A stretch of 59,606 nucleotides of DNA from positions 1-59,606 of the forward strand of contig JAILBR010000063.1 of the NCBI GenBank assembly GCA_024680795.1, written 5' to 3'. Below, piece after piece: positions 43,820-52,804 of the stretch. The notes under the pieces are model-generated. The model was not told where the DNA came from. It ran no database searches and saw only the letters and a program-made list of their open reading frames with translations. This stretch comes from Bacilli bacterium (GTDB taxonomy: Bacteria > Bacillota_I > Bacilli_A > RFN20 > CAG-826). The position numbers and the translations under genes were made by a program. Every line of letters starts with the position of its first letter. Positions within the stretch are counted from its first letter, which is position 1.

Positions 43820-43852
43820 AAAAAAGACCAACGGAGCAATTTCCATTGGTCT
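43820..43852 (-). terminator. Strong terminator ending the secretion/EAL operon
   Basis: AGACCAATGGA and TCCGTTGGTCT arms (minus 43842-43852 then 43825-43835, one G-U pair in eleven) with a 6-base loop, followed by T6-G. It is 13 bases after the last gene and marks the end of a 15.7-kb run with no other clear terminator. Confidence 0.88.
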
Positions 43853-43865
43853 AGATATTATATAT

Positions 43866-46800
43866 CTATCTATTGTGGCTGATTAATGCACTGATGAAGT
43901 CCGCACGGGATAGAGGCTTATAGAAGTGATAACCTTGCATCATCATATTCTCATCGAAGTCACGTAAAATCGTGAATTGAGCGCTGTTTTCAACACCAAC
44001 GACTGAAACACCGATGCCGACTTCTTTCGCGTTAAAGACGATATCTTTAACTGCGTTAAATCTCGTGCCATCTGTATCGACCTTATAAATGAGGTCTCTA
44101 GCGATCTTGACTTCCTTAAATCCGAGTTCTTTAAGTTTTTCAACACCGATATATCGGCCGGTATATCTATCGACCGAGAACATGATGTGTGCACTACTAA
44201 GTTGTTGTGACATCTTTTGAATCTCATCGATATGGCTTGGAATAATCTCTTCTGGAATTTCAAATGATAGGAAGTTATTCGGGAATTTATAAGTATCATT
44301 AAGTTTGACGACACCTTGTAATAAGTTCAGGTCTTTTAAGTAGGTACTATCGACGTTAATTGCGATACGTTCAAGATTATTAATTTTGAATACACTATTT
44401 CCATATTCTTTATACATGTTACCGATGAAGTTGATAATCGCTTCGGTAATGAGGTTAGTCTTGCCTTCTTGCTCAGCGATACGAGAGATTTCTTCTGCGT
44501 TAAACATCGCGTTAGAATAGACGTTATTGATACGTAACAAGATTTCAGCTCCAAAGATCTTCTTATCTTTAGCCTTAACGATAGGTTGAAGATTAACACT
44601 AGAGAAGCTACCGGAGAATTCTTGTTCGATAACAGAAATGATGAATTCACGCTTAGAAGCACTTCTAGAAATCTTATGGTCATAGAAGTAAATGAAGTCT
44701 TTACCTCTTTCATGCTCGCCATGATGATAGAAGTCATTAACGTGCTTCATAAAGTCTTCGGCGTTCGCATAACCACTTGGCCATCTAAGTGGCAAATAAG
44801 TGAGCTTTAAAATGTCCTCGTTAGTGCCATCATCTAATAACTGTTTCTTTGAAAGTTCATAAATCTTTTCGCAAGTATTGATAACGTCAACGTGACCAAC
44901 ATTATGTAATAATAAGGCGATGCATTCGTTGTTATATGCATATAATTCGTCTGTGCCTAATTCATCTTTTAAGTTTCTTAAGAAACTTCTAATCGCGAAT
45001 AATGTGCCTTCACTACCTTGTTTTTCTAATAATGTTTCAATATTATCAATCGCTAATAAGAGGACATAGCCACGACCATTAACGTAATAGGAGTTACGGA
45101 TATTTTGATATAAGGCAAGATAAGAATTGATTAATAAGTCTTTATCGAATAAGTCACCGTTTAAATCACCTTGAGTTAGTCTTTCCACTAAAACAGAACG
45201 GATGCGACTCTTATGCTCATTTAAGGTTAAAGAGGCTTCATAATTGGCTTTACGATGGGTGAATTCTTTCTTTTTAAAAGTATGCATTGGACAGTCGCTA
45301 CAAGGCTTTTCTAATCCAAATAAGGCTTTATAACATAATTCCCCTTCTTTTAAGGATGGGAAGACAGTTTTTAAGTCTTTAGAGAAATACTTAAGTTCAT
45401 AGCTCTTATCATCGACTTTATATAAAGAGTAATCGGTTAAAGACATTAAATATTCGTTTTCATTACGATATTCTTCAATCGATTTATTCTTCTTAGTTAA
45501 TTCGAAATAATGTTTAACTCTTAAACAGATGATAAATAGTGATTCTCTAATATATGAATCGAGAATCAAATCTTTGTTATTTCTATTAAAGAAATAAATG
45601 ACTGCATCAATGTTATTTTCAATGCCGCGATAGACATAATAGAAGCCACTGCTGATACCATATAAATCTAAATCACGTCCAATATAGATGGAAGCATGTA
45701 ATCTCTTAGAGAAGAAATAAGAAGAATCAAAATCGGTAGCCTGGGCTAAAGAGCGAACAAAGTTACCATCCACCGCTTTTCCCTTAAATAGTTTAGAACT
45801 TTGGTTAGATAATAATTGAGTGTAAATACCAAGTTCATCATTATGAAAAATGATGCCGATATCATCGATATCGAGATAGTTGCCAAGATCGGTAAATAAA
45901 TCAGCGATCATCTTTTGGTCTTTAGCTTTTTGACCATAATCGTAAGTCAATTCATCGAGTTGATCTAATAAAGAAGACATGTAGTTAACATTCATCGCAT
46001 CAGAAAGCATTAAGCTCTTACCAGCGTTCTTCTTGATACGTTTTGGCATATAGAAGTTAACAACTTTGCCTTGTCTTTTCGCATATCTTAAGTCACTTAA
46101 TAATTCATCAACATCACTATAAGGGTAAGCGACAATCGCATATTTAGCGGAGATATATCTTAATCCTTCAAAGTCACGGATTGTTAAGCTGGAGTCACGG
46201 ATAACAGATATAATCTGTTCTTCCACTCTTGATAGAGAATCAATGACTGGTAAATAAATGAGTAAGGAGTTAATTTTCTCACGGTAAGCGAATAGCACTC
46301 CAGTATAATCACCAAATAAATCAGTGAAAACTTTGACTAAATATTTCTTATCGTTTTCATTTAAGGTTAATAAATCGACCGAGAAACTAACATCCACCAA
46401 AACATTACGGTAGCTTTGTGAAAGCATGATGATGTTTGGAAGTTCTTTTTCAAAAGATTCAAAAGTGACGATATTTAAATCTCGATCGACATATTGAAGT
46501 TTTAAATTGGAATAATCTGGCTTAGTAGTGATGATATAAGCACAATCGAATTTAGACTGTAAAACATCGATCTTATCGTTTAAATCATCGATTTCGTTAA
46601 CACCAGTTTTTGGATATTTATAAAATTTATAACTACCACTTAAGAAGCTATCATAGTTCTTTCTAGTGATAGTAAATAAAGAGTTATATTGGCTAAAATA
46701 TAGTCTTCTATATAAGTAGATGGAAACGATTACATAGGCAATCGCTAAAACTCCAGTAAAGACAAAGTATAAGATATAGAATACGCTTAATCCAGTCGAA

Positions 46801-46916
46801 ACATAACAAATCGCCATGATGATAGAAAGGATTAAATCGAAAGATAAAATCGAGACAGGAATAATAACAGTTTGTAACAAACTTTGTCTAATCGATACTT
46901 CTTTTTTATTCATCAT
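43866..46916 (-). CDS. Large membrane sensor protein with decayed GGDEF and EAL domains
   Basis: About 1016 residues from ATG 46916, which has GGAGG at 8 bases; the longer frame is rejected. Two membrane helices lie in residues 15-75. Next comes a decayed GGDEF-like domain (SAKYAIVAYPYSDVDELLSDLRYAKRQGK is its typical end), a GAF-like region, a PAS-like region with ALFGLEKPCSDCPMHTF, a second GGDEF-like domain where the signature reads NNECI, and a C-terminal EAL domain. In the EAL part AEILLRI stands for EALLRW, FEIPEE for ELTES and DRYTG for DDFG, so c-di-GMP hydrolysis is unlikely; binding or protein contact is more plausible. It overlaps the upstream gene by 11 bases and closes the operon. 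Confidence 0.8.
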   Translation of the reverse strand: MMNKKEVSIRQSLLQTVIIPVSILSFDLILSIIMAICYVSTGLSVFYILYFVFTGVLAIAYVIVSIYLYRRLYFSQYNSLFTITRKNYDSFLSGSYKFYKYPKTGVNEIDDLNDKIDVLQSKFDCAYIITTKPDYSNLKLQYVDRDLNIVTFESFEKELPNIIMLSQSYRNVLVDVSFSVDLLTLNENDKKYLVKVFTDLFGDYTGVLFAYREKINSLLIYLPVIDSLSRVEEQIISVIRDSSLTIRDFEGLRYISAKYAIVAYPYSDVDELLSDLRYAKRQGKVVNFYMPKRIKKNAGKSLMLSDAMNVNYMSSLLDQLDELTYDYGQKAKDQKMIADLFTDLGNYLDIDDIGIIFHNDELGIYTQLLSNQSSKLFKGKAVDGNFVRSLAQATDFDSSYFFSKRLHASIYIGRDLDLYGISSGFYYVYRGIENNIDAVIYFFNRNNKDLILDSYIRESLFIICLRVKHYFELTKKNKSIEEYRNENEYLMSLTDYSLYKVDDKSYELKYFSKDLKTVFPSLKEGELCYKALFGLEKPCSDCPMHTFKKKEFTHRKANYEASLTLNEHKSRIRSVLVERLTQGDLNGDLFDKDLLINSYLALYQNIRNSYYVNGRGYVLLLAIDNIETLLEKQGSEGTLFAIRSFLRNLKDELGTDELYAYNNECIALLLHNVGHVDVINTCEKIYELSKKQLLDDGTNEDILKLTYLPLRWPSGYANAEDFMKHVNDFYHHGEHERGKDFIYFYDHKISRSASKREFIISVIEQEFSGSFSSVNLQPIVKAKDKKIFGAEILLRINNVYSNAMFNAEEISRIAEQEGKTNLITEAIINFIGNMYKEYGNSVFKINNLERIAINVDSTYLKDLNLLQGVVKLNDTYKFPNNFLSFEIPEEIIPSHIDEIQKMSQQLSSAHIMFSVDRYTGRYIGVEKLKELGFKEVKIARDLIYKVDTDGTRFNAVKDIVFNAKEVGIGVSVVGVENSAQFTILRDFDENMMMQGYHFYKPLSRADFISALISHNR

Positions 46917-47652
46917 CGCTTCTACCTCCAAATAAGACGTCATTACGTCCGATATCGCCGATAGAGGAGACAACTGCCTTACCTAAAGATACATATTTGT
47001 CTAAGACAAATAAATATTTTTCGACATCCCAGCCTTTGCCTAATTCTTTTTCTACCACACGGATGGAAACGATTGGTACATCGTATAATTGTCCACTGAT
47101 CACCACTCCTCCAGTCGCGTTATCGACAGTCGCGGCTTTATCTAAATTGAGGAGTTCAAAATTATCTTTTATCTTTTCTAAGTTCGCGTTACTAAAATCA
47201 TTGCATGATAAGAAAGTGACAACTTTTGGGTTGATATAAGCACGTTTATTAAGTGCGTCACTTAAATAACCAATTAAGTCGTTTTGCACTTTATATTCAG
47301 GTCCAAAACCAGGAACTTGGCCTAAGACGACATTGTTATCGTTAATTTGATCAACATCAATATTAATCACTCGATTAGCGATCACAATATCTCCACTTTT
47401 TAATCCCTTGGTTAAAGAGACGCATCTTCCTACGACATAGGCTAAATCAATATGATAATGGTTAAAGATATAACTCGAAAGAGCAGAAGAAAGAATAGTT
47501 GTATAACAGCTATCAACGACAACAACTTCTTGGTTAAAGATAGTGCCGACGGAGATGACGTATTTTCTTAGTACCGTACTATCTTGACGGTTAGACATGA
47601 TGCTTTGAAAATATAAAACATCATCATGATTCGTACCAAAAATCGCAATCAC
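46906..47652 (-). CDS. Divergent nucleoside-phosphorylase-superfamily (MTA/SAH nucleosidase-like) protein
   Basis: A 248-residue protein. The N-terminus MIAIFGTNHDDVLYF, then AYVVGRCVSLTKGLKSGDIVIANRVINIDVD (about 71-101), and the C-terminal block TVDNATGGVVISGQLYDVPIVSIRVVEKELG line up with Pfs-type nucleosidases. Key residues have changed: the MEG ribose motif is DNATGG and the catalytic Asp of the SD motif is absent or Glu201. Activity is therefore doubtful; it may bind a nucleotide as a sensor. It overlaps both the EAL gene (1 base) and the large sensor gene (11 bases), so the three are translated together. Family call is by hand alignment. Confidence 0.6.
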   Translation of the reverse strand: MIAIFGTNHDDVLYFQSIMSNRQDSTVLRKYVISVGTIFNQEVVVVDSCYTTILSSALSSYIFNHYHIDLAYVVGRCVSLTKGLKSGDIVIANRVINIDVDQINDNNVVLGQVPGFGPEYKVQNDLIGYLSDALNKRAYINPKVVTFLSCNDFSNANLEKIKDNFELLNLDKAATVDNATGGVVISGQLYDVPIVSIRVVEKELGKGWDVEKYLFVLDKYVSLGKAVVSSIGDIGRNDVLFGGRSDDE

Positions 47653-49199
47653 TATTGTCCCCTCTCTTTCTTTTCAAATTTGTTATTCTTTAAGAGTTCT
47701 TCAAATTCATTAAGTGGTAAAGGTTTGGAATAATAGAATCCTTGAATCGTATCGATATGCATTTTCTTTAAGATATCGACTTGTTCTTGACTATCAACAC
47801 CTTCGATGATGACTTCGATTTCATTTGTGTGACCTAATTCAGTTAAAAGTTTAACGATTGAACGAGTCTTCTCGTCTTCGACGAGTAAGTCAGAGAATGA
47901 TTTATCGATTTTAATCGCATCGAAAGGAATTTTTCTTAAGTTATCAATACCAGAATAACCAACACCAAAGTCATCCATCAAAACTCTAATACCGATATCT
48001 TTAAGTTTTTTAATGATGGAAATAGAGATAAATTGGTTAGCCTGACTGGTTGTTTCAGTAATTTCCACTTCCACGAGATGAGGTGGAACTTTATATTTAT
48101 CTAATAATTCTAAGACGTGATCAATAAAGCCAGTCGCGTAGAATTCATAAATAGAGAAGTTAACAGATACTGGGATAACTCTTCTACCTCTTTTAATCTC
48201 TTCTGATAAGTTCTTTAAAGCGAGTTCAAAAATATAGTTATCGATTAAAGAGATAAGACCAGCGGACTCAGCTTTGCCGATAAACATACCAGGAGTTAAT
48301 AAGCCATGTTTAGGAGAGTTCCATCTCGCTAAAGCTTCACAAGAGATGAACTTTCTCTCTATGAGAGAATATTTAGGTTGATAGTAGATGATAAATTCGT
48401 TGTTACGAAGGGCTTCTTCGATTTCATAGATATCATCTCTATTCGTTTCTTTTCTAAATGATTTATTGAAATATGTATAAGTTTCAAAGTTACTTTCAGC
48501 GACATTTCTAGCTAAGAAAGAGTCTTCAACCGCTCCCGTGATATTTTCGCCTTCAATGATTTCTTTAATGCCATAGAAAGGTTGAACATAAACTTTAAAG
48601 CTCTTCTCTTTCACGATTCGATAAACGTTACTAGAAATAGAATTGACGATTTCTGGAATTTTCTTCTCGTCATCACTAAATAGACAGAGCAAGAAAACTC
48701 CACGGTTAAAGCCATAGGCGTTATCCCTAGAAGAATAGGTACCTTTTCTTACGAAAAAGTCTTCTAAGAATAATGAAACGTTATAGTTAAGATTCATCAT
48801 CATATCACTATTAAAGCTATTAGAAGCAACCTTTAAACTGGTGCAGCTAAAGGCAATGATAAATTGTCTTCTCTTTTTAAGTCTTCTTTTTTTAGATAAA
48901 AATGAGACTCTAGTTTTAAATGCTTCAAGATTATAGAAAGTAGTTTTATGACCTAAGGTATAGCTATTTTCCATCTCTAATGTTTTAAAGAAACGACCTT
49001 GAGTGAAGAACTGTTTAAGAGACTCAGTTAAACCAATCGAAGAAGCAATAGCGAATATAATAATTAAAACTTGCCATAATTCATGACGTTCCGCCTTATT
49101 GTTAACAGAGATTAAAATAGCCGCAGTAAAAGATAACACTAAAGCGATAAAACAAATGGAAGCAAGAATTAAGTAGCGATATAAGGCTCTATTTTTCAT
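47652..49199 (-). CDS. Membrane EAL-domain c-di-GMP phosphodiesterase
   Basis: A 515-residue protein: two membrane helices (about 9-32 and 42-58), a decayed GGDEF-like region (about 85-245), and a complete EAL domain (about 258-505). All main motifs are kept: EALARW (Glu288), SVNFS (Asn347), EITET (Glu379), MDDFGVGYS (Asp409-410), KIDKSF, EGVDS (Glu466) and QGFYYSKPL. It should cut c-di-GMP to pGpG. It overlaps the signal peptidase gene by 11 bases and the nucleosidase-like gene by one, tying dinucleotide turnover to the secretion genes. No active diguanylate cyclase is in the window. Confidence 0.92.
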   Translation of the reverse strand: MKNRALYRYLILASICFIALVLSFTAAILISVNNKAERHELWQVLIIIFAIASSIGLTESLKQFFTQGRFFKTLEMENSYTLGHKTTFYNLEAFKTRVSFLSKKRRLKKRRQFIIAFSCTSLKVASNSFNSDMMMNLNYNVSLFLEDFFVRKGTYSSRDNAYGFNRGVFLLCLFSDDEKKIPEIVNSISSNVYRIVKEKSFKVYVQPFYGIKEIIEGENITGAVEDSFLARNVAESNFETYTYFNKSFRKETNRDDIYEIEEALRNNEFIIYYQPKYSLIERKFISCEALARWNSPKHGLLTPGMFIGKAESAGLISLIDNYIFELALKNLSEEIKRGRRVIPVSVNFSIYEFYATGFIDHVLELLDKYKVPPHLVEVEITETTSQANQFISISIIKKLKDIGIRVLMDDFGVGYSGIDNLRKIPFDAIKIDKSFSDLLVEDEKTRSIVKLLTELGHTNEIEVIIEGVDSQEQVDILKKMHIDTIQGFYYSKPLPLNEFEELLKNNKFEKKERGQ

Positions 49200-50124
49200 T
49201 GTCTTTCTTCTCCTTTGATTTATTTAGCATCTCTTCTAATAACTCTTTCTTTAGACGTTCTCTATCTTTATTAGATATTTTATCTAATGATTTCACACTA
49301 CCCTTAGTTTCTGTCACTGGAGCTTCTTCTGCATCTTTTAAGGCTCTTAAGATATCAATAATCGAGGTAATAATTAGATAGGCAGCTGGGATAAGTAAGA
49401 AGATTAATAATCCAATTGGACTAGATAGAATCTTAAATACTTGTCCTAAAAATGGGGAATTAACTTTCACCACTCCTAAAAGTTGTTCGTAAGTAAGAAT
49501 TTGATATTGTTCTTTCTTACGATAGCTTTCTCCACCTTCTTCTCCTTCAGTGGTATTAATACCAGCAGTCACGAAATAATATTTTCCTTCGATTTGATGA
49601 ATTTCGAAAAGTCTATGGGTCATGACTTGGTTAGAGACAACTTCGCTCCAATTGTTTTGCCAATCAGGGTTATCACGTGGGCATACACTCGACCAACTTC
49701 TATTATTCATAAAGGTTAAGTCGATTTTCGCATTCGCTCCTCCATTACTATTGAAGCGATTAACGATATCTTCTTCTTTTTCTAGATAGGTGACGATTGC
49801 GGTGTTAACTGGATATTCAGGCTCCATAGAATCAGTTAAGACCACGAAACTACCGAATCCTAATCTAATTTGTTGGTTATAATGCTCTTTCGCATGCACC
49901 ATTCCATCGATTTGGCCAACTAAAACGATGACAAAGAAGACGCCAAAGATACCAGTTAAGATCCATTCGATAATCACTCTGGCCTTGCTCTTCTTCTTTT
50001 TCTTCTTTTTACCTGTTTCTTCAACATTTTCAGTAACCACTTCGGTTGGGGTTACTTCAGGATTAGGAAGAGATTCGTTATTATTTTGTTCTTCGGTTAT
50101 TTCAACTTTTTCTTCGTCGATCAT
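49189..50124 (-). CDS. SipW-like (ER-type) signal peptidase I
   Basis: A 311-residue membrane peptidase. After an acidic then Lys-rich cytosolic N-terminus, a helix spans about 50-72; LTDSMEPEYPVN carries nucleophile Ser99 and VMTHRLFEI has His170 in the place of the bacterial general-base Lys, the ER/SipW type. A second helix lies at about 236-260. Unusual points: an insert of about 40 residues between the Ser and His boxes, and TAGINTTEG where SipW has a TKGDAN-like Asp box. It probably cuts the TasA-like leaders of the neighbouring secreted proteins. It overlaps DUF2357 gene by 4 bases and the EAL gene by 11. Confidence 0.88.
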   Translation of the reverse strand: MIDEEKVEITEEQNNNESLPNPEVTPTEVVTENVEETGKKKKKKKSKARVIIEWILTGIFGVFFVIVLVGQIDGMVHAKEHYNQQIRLGFGSFVVLTDSMEPEYPVNTAIVTYLEKEEDIVNRFNSNGGANAKIDLTFMNNRSWSSVCPRDNPDWQNNWSEVVSNQVMTHRLFEIHQIEGKYYFVTAGINTTEGEEGGESYRKKEQYQILTYEQLLGVVKVNSPFLGQVFKILSSPIGLLIFLLIPAAYLIITSIIDILRALKDAEEAPVTETKGSVKSLDKISNKDRERLKKELLEEMLNKSKEKKDNEK

Positions 50125-52790
50125 AATTTAACAATCTTACCTCCTAACTCTTTTTTTATTTTCTTAGCGAGATTATAGTCGTCAAACACATGAGCGTCTT
50201 CTTTCATCTCACTAAAGTTATCTTTGGATACATAATATCCGCTTAAAGTCTTCACAATAAATCTGCCTGGAATTGGTTCTTCTTTGACCTTCTCCCTAGG
50301 TTTACGTTCTTTTTTAGTCGTCTCAGAGGCAGTTTTTTCCTCCTTCTCCATAGGAGAAGAATTCCCCTCTTTTTCTTCATTATCTTCTAAAACATCATCA
50401 TTAGAAGCGTTTACTTCTTCATTTATAGGTCCTTGTTCTTGAGATTGTTCATCATTAGATTCTTCTTGTTGAGGTTCATCATTTTTAACCCACATTTCGT
50501 TTTGTGGTTGTTCTTCCTCTGCCACTTCTTCTTGAGGATTATCTTCTTGAGTTGGAACTTCCTCTACTGGTTGTTCTTCCACTTTTTCTTCTTCAGGTTG
50601 AATTCCTTCCTCTACTGGTTGTTCTTCTTGAGGTTGAACGTCTTCGCCATTATTTTCTTCTATAACAGAATTTTCTTCTTGCGGTTTCTCTTGAGATGGT
50701 TCTTCATCAATATTTTCTTCTTGAGGTTGTTCTTCGGATAGAACTTCTTCTTCCACTGGTTGTTCTTGAATTTGTTCCTCACTTAAAACATCATTAGAAG
50801 CTTCTTCTTGTGCAGATTCCTCTTGTTGAGGTTGTCCATCGACTGGTTGCTCTTCTAGAGATGTTTCTTCTTCAGCTGATGTATCTTCTACTTGAGCATT
50901 TGATTCTTCATTCAAAGGCTCTTCTTGAACTTCAGAAGGTTGTTTTTCACCAATAGGAGATTCCTGAACTTCCTCTTGAGGCTCTTCTACTTCAGGAGCA
51001 GGTTGCTCTTCCTCTTGTTGAGGTTGTTCTTCCTTAGCTGGTTCTTCAGAAACGTTTTCTTCTTGAACTTGTTCATTTTCAGAAGGTTGTTCTTCTAAGA
51101 TAGACTCTTCTTGAGGTTCATTATTAACGCTTTCGATTTCTTTATTTTCTTCGACCTGTTCTTCTTTTTGAGGCTTGCTTAAAATAGGCTCATCTGGTTT
51201 ATTTTCTACTGGAGCTTCTTTCTTTTTACGGCCTCTCTTCTTTTCTTCTTTTGGAGCAACTTCTTCAGTTTTTTCAACTGGTTCATTTATAACTGGTTCA
51301 ACTGGAAGAGGTTGTTCTTCTGACTGATTTTGAGGTTGTTCTTGAGGAGCAGGCTCTTCAACAGGTTTTTGTTTTTCTTTTTGAACTTTATATTTTTGCT
51401 TTTTCGCTTCTTTATCTTTTTTGGCTTGCTCTTTAACGATTTGTTTTTCGCCTTTCGCAGCAGCGATAAGTTCTTGTCTCTTCTTTTCAATACGAGCAAG
51501 TTCTTCGTTAGCGATAGCCATCAAACGTTTTTCTTCTTCAGCGCGATCTTCTTCAGCAAACACTTTCAAAAGTTCTTGGACATATTTTTCCCAGTTGTCG
51601 TTTTCTCTGATCTTTCTTCTAAGAAGTTTTTCAATCTCTTGGAGTTCCTTCTTACGAGTGGCTTTTAATTTATATTCACCTTGATAATATAGTTTTTCAT
51701 ATTTATCAGGGTGTAAAGGCAAGCCTAAATGACCGAGATTATCTAAATATTTACGGTATTCTTCATCTACTCGGACAAATTCTAAAGTACCGGTTAAAGG
51801 TTCACCGAAAGTAAATATCTCATCATCAATACTGGTCATCACTTTTGGTTTATGAGTTTTAGAGACAGTTTTGATGTCTTTCATTTCTGTTTCTGTCTTT
51901 AAAGACAGATATTCAGTTAAGAATAGATAATTTAATTCCGCTAAATCTTCGTCTGTAAAGTTTTTATAAGCTTCATCTACTTTATAATTCACACCTAAAG
52001 AAGAGAATCTTTCGATAAATAATAAAGTTTTATAACAGTGATGATATTTAGGGTTCTTTCTGATGATGTTAGTTTGTAAGATTGGTTTACGAACATCTCT
52101 TTCGTTTTTGAGTTTCTTCATGAATGGAGAATTATAGTAATAGAAAATATATTCTCTCATCTTTAAGATACGGTCGATATAGCCTTGGCTTTTAATCGCA
52201 ATATCATCATCAGTTTCTTTTTTAACTCTGATTTTGGTTTCGATTTCTACTTCTTCTCCACCGACTTGAGTGTTGGTTTTTAAATACATCACTTCTTCCA
52301 TATGGAGAGGAATCATTCTTTGAATATATTCATATCTCTTTTCTACGAATAACACTAAACGTCTAATGAAAGTAGCGATAAATCTATTTTCATAAGTGTT
52401 CATATTATCTTCGTTAGAGTGAGATAAGATTTTAGAAGGGACAACATTATTTTGTTCGTCGACTTCTTTAATATATTGAGTGTGGCTTGCTAAATGTTGA
52501 ACGCTTTCCCCATCAATTTTTTTAGCAAGTTCAACAGGGACAACATTACTTTCTTGTTTAGTGACTTGTTTTGGGTTATTAACGATTTCACCAAGGTCAT
52601 ATAAACAATCTTCCACAACATCAATCCAAGATGAATCAAATAAGGAAGATTCATAACGATGGTAGCGTAAGAAAGAATTCTTTCCTTTTAAGAAAGAAAG
52701 GTAGATATCGTCAAAAGTTTTATCTTTATTCAAAGAAGAAACTTTATCGAGATATTTATAAAAAAGTTGTTTCTTAGTCGCTTTTGCCAT
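50121..52790 (-). CDS. DUF2357 protein with coiled coil and long Glu/Gln/Pro-rich region, partner of McrB-like ATPase
   Basis: An 889-residue protein. Residues about 1-375 match DUF2357, including NTYENRFIATFIRRL (131-145). A charged coiled coil covers about 380-475. Residues about 475-830 are low complexity, dominated by Glu, Gln, Pro and Val in loose EEQPxEE repeats. The last 48 residues (GRFIVKTLSGYYVSKDNF onward) form a small separate domain. DUF2357 proteins usually accompany McrB-type ATPases and often end in a PD-(D/E)XK nuclease; no such motif is visible here. It follows the AAA gene by 14 bases and overlaps the signal peptidase gene by 4, so it belongs to the secretion locus. Function is inferred only from context. 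Confidence 0.75.
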   Translation of the reverse strand: MAKATKKQLFYKYLDKVSSLNKDKTFDDIYLSFLKGKNSFLRYHRYESSLFDSSWIDVVEDCLYDLGEIVNNPKQVTKQESNVVPVELAKKIDGESVQHLASHTQYIKEVDEQNNVVPSKILSHSNEDNMNTYENRFIATFIRRLVLFVEKRYEYIQRMIPLHMEEVMYLKTNTQVGGEEVEIETKIRVKKETDDDIAIKSQGYIDRILKMREYIFYYYNSPFMKKLKNERDVRKPILQTNIIRKNPKYHHCYKTLLFIERFSSLGVNYKVDEAYKNFTDEDLAELNYLFLTEYLSLKTETEMKDIKTVSKTHKPKVMTSIDDEIFTFGEPLTGTLEFVRVDEEYRKYLDNLGHLGLPLHPDKYEKLYYQGEYKLKATRKKELQEIEKLLRRKIRENDNWEKYVQELLKVFAEEDRAEEEKRLMAIANEELARIEKKRQELIAAAKGEKQIVKEQAKKDKEAKKQKYKVQKEKQKPVEEPAPQEQPQNQSEEQPLPVEPVINEPVEKTEEVAPKEEKKRGRKKKEAPVENKPDEPILSKPQKEEQVEENKEIESVNNEPQEESILEEQPSENEQVQEENVSEEPAKEEQPQQEEEQPAPEVEEPQEEVQESPIGEKQPSEVQEEPLNEESNAQVEDTSAEEETSLEEQPVDGQPQQEESAQEEASNDVLSEEQIQEQPVEEEVLSEEQPQEENIDEEPSQEKPQEENSVIEENNGEDVQPQEEQPVEEGIQPEEEKVEEQPVEEVPTQEDNPQEEVAEEEQPQNEMWVKNDEPQQEESNDEQSQEQGPINEEVNASNDDVLEDNEEKEGNSSPMEKEEKTASETTKKERKPREKVKEEPIPGRFIVKTLSGYYVSKDNFSEMKEDAHVFDDYNLAKKIKKELGGKIVKL
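50301..51368 (-). repeat. Low-complexity Glu/Gln/Pro coding tract
   Basis: About 1.07 kb encoding residues 475-830 of the DUF2357 protein. Reading is dominated by GAA, CAA and CCA codons in short imperfect repeats of variable spacing, giving strong purine bias on the coding strand. Copies are too degenerate to be a tandem array of fixed unit length. Confidence 0.8.
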
Positions 52791-52804
52791 AAGTCACTTT
52801 CTAA

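Noticed and set aside
43866..49199. Active diguanylate cyclase
   Set aside because: GGDEF-like regions in both EAL-containing proteins lack the GG(D/E)EF signature; only a phosphodiesterase is intact.
50433..50741. Phe/Leu-rich plus-strand reading frame resembling a membrane protein
   Set aside because: Antisense of GAA/CAA-rich codons in the DUF2357 gene yields Phe/Leu runs; no ribosome site or promoter.
50301..51368. Tandem repeat or CRISPR-like array
   Set aside because: The repetitive look comes from GAA/CAA/CCA codons of an acidic low-complexity protein segment; there is no fixed repeat unit or spacer.
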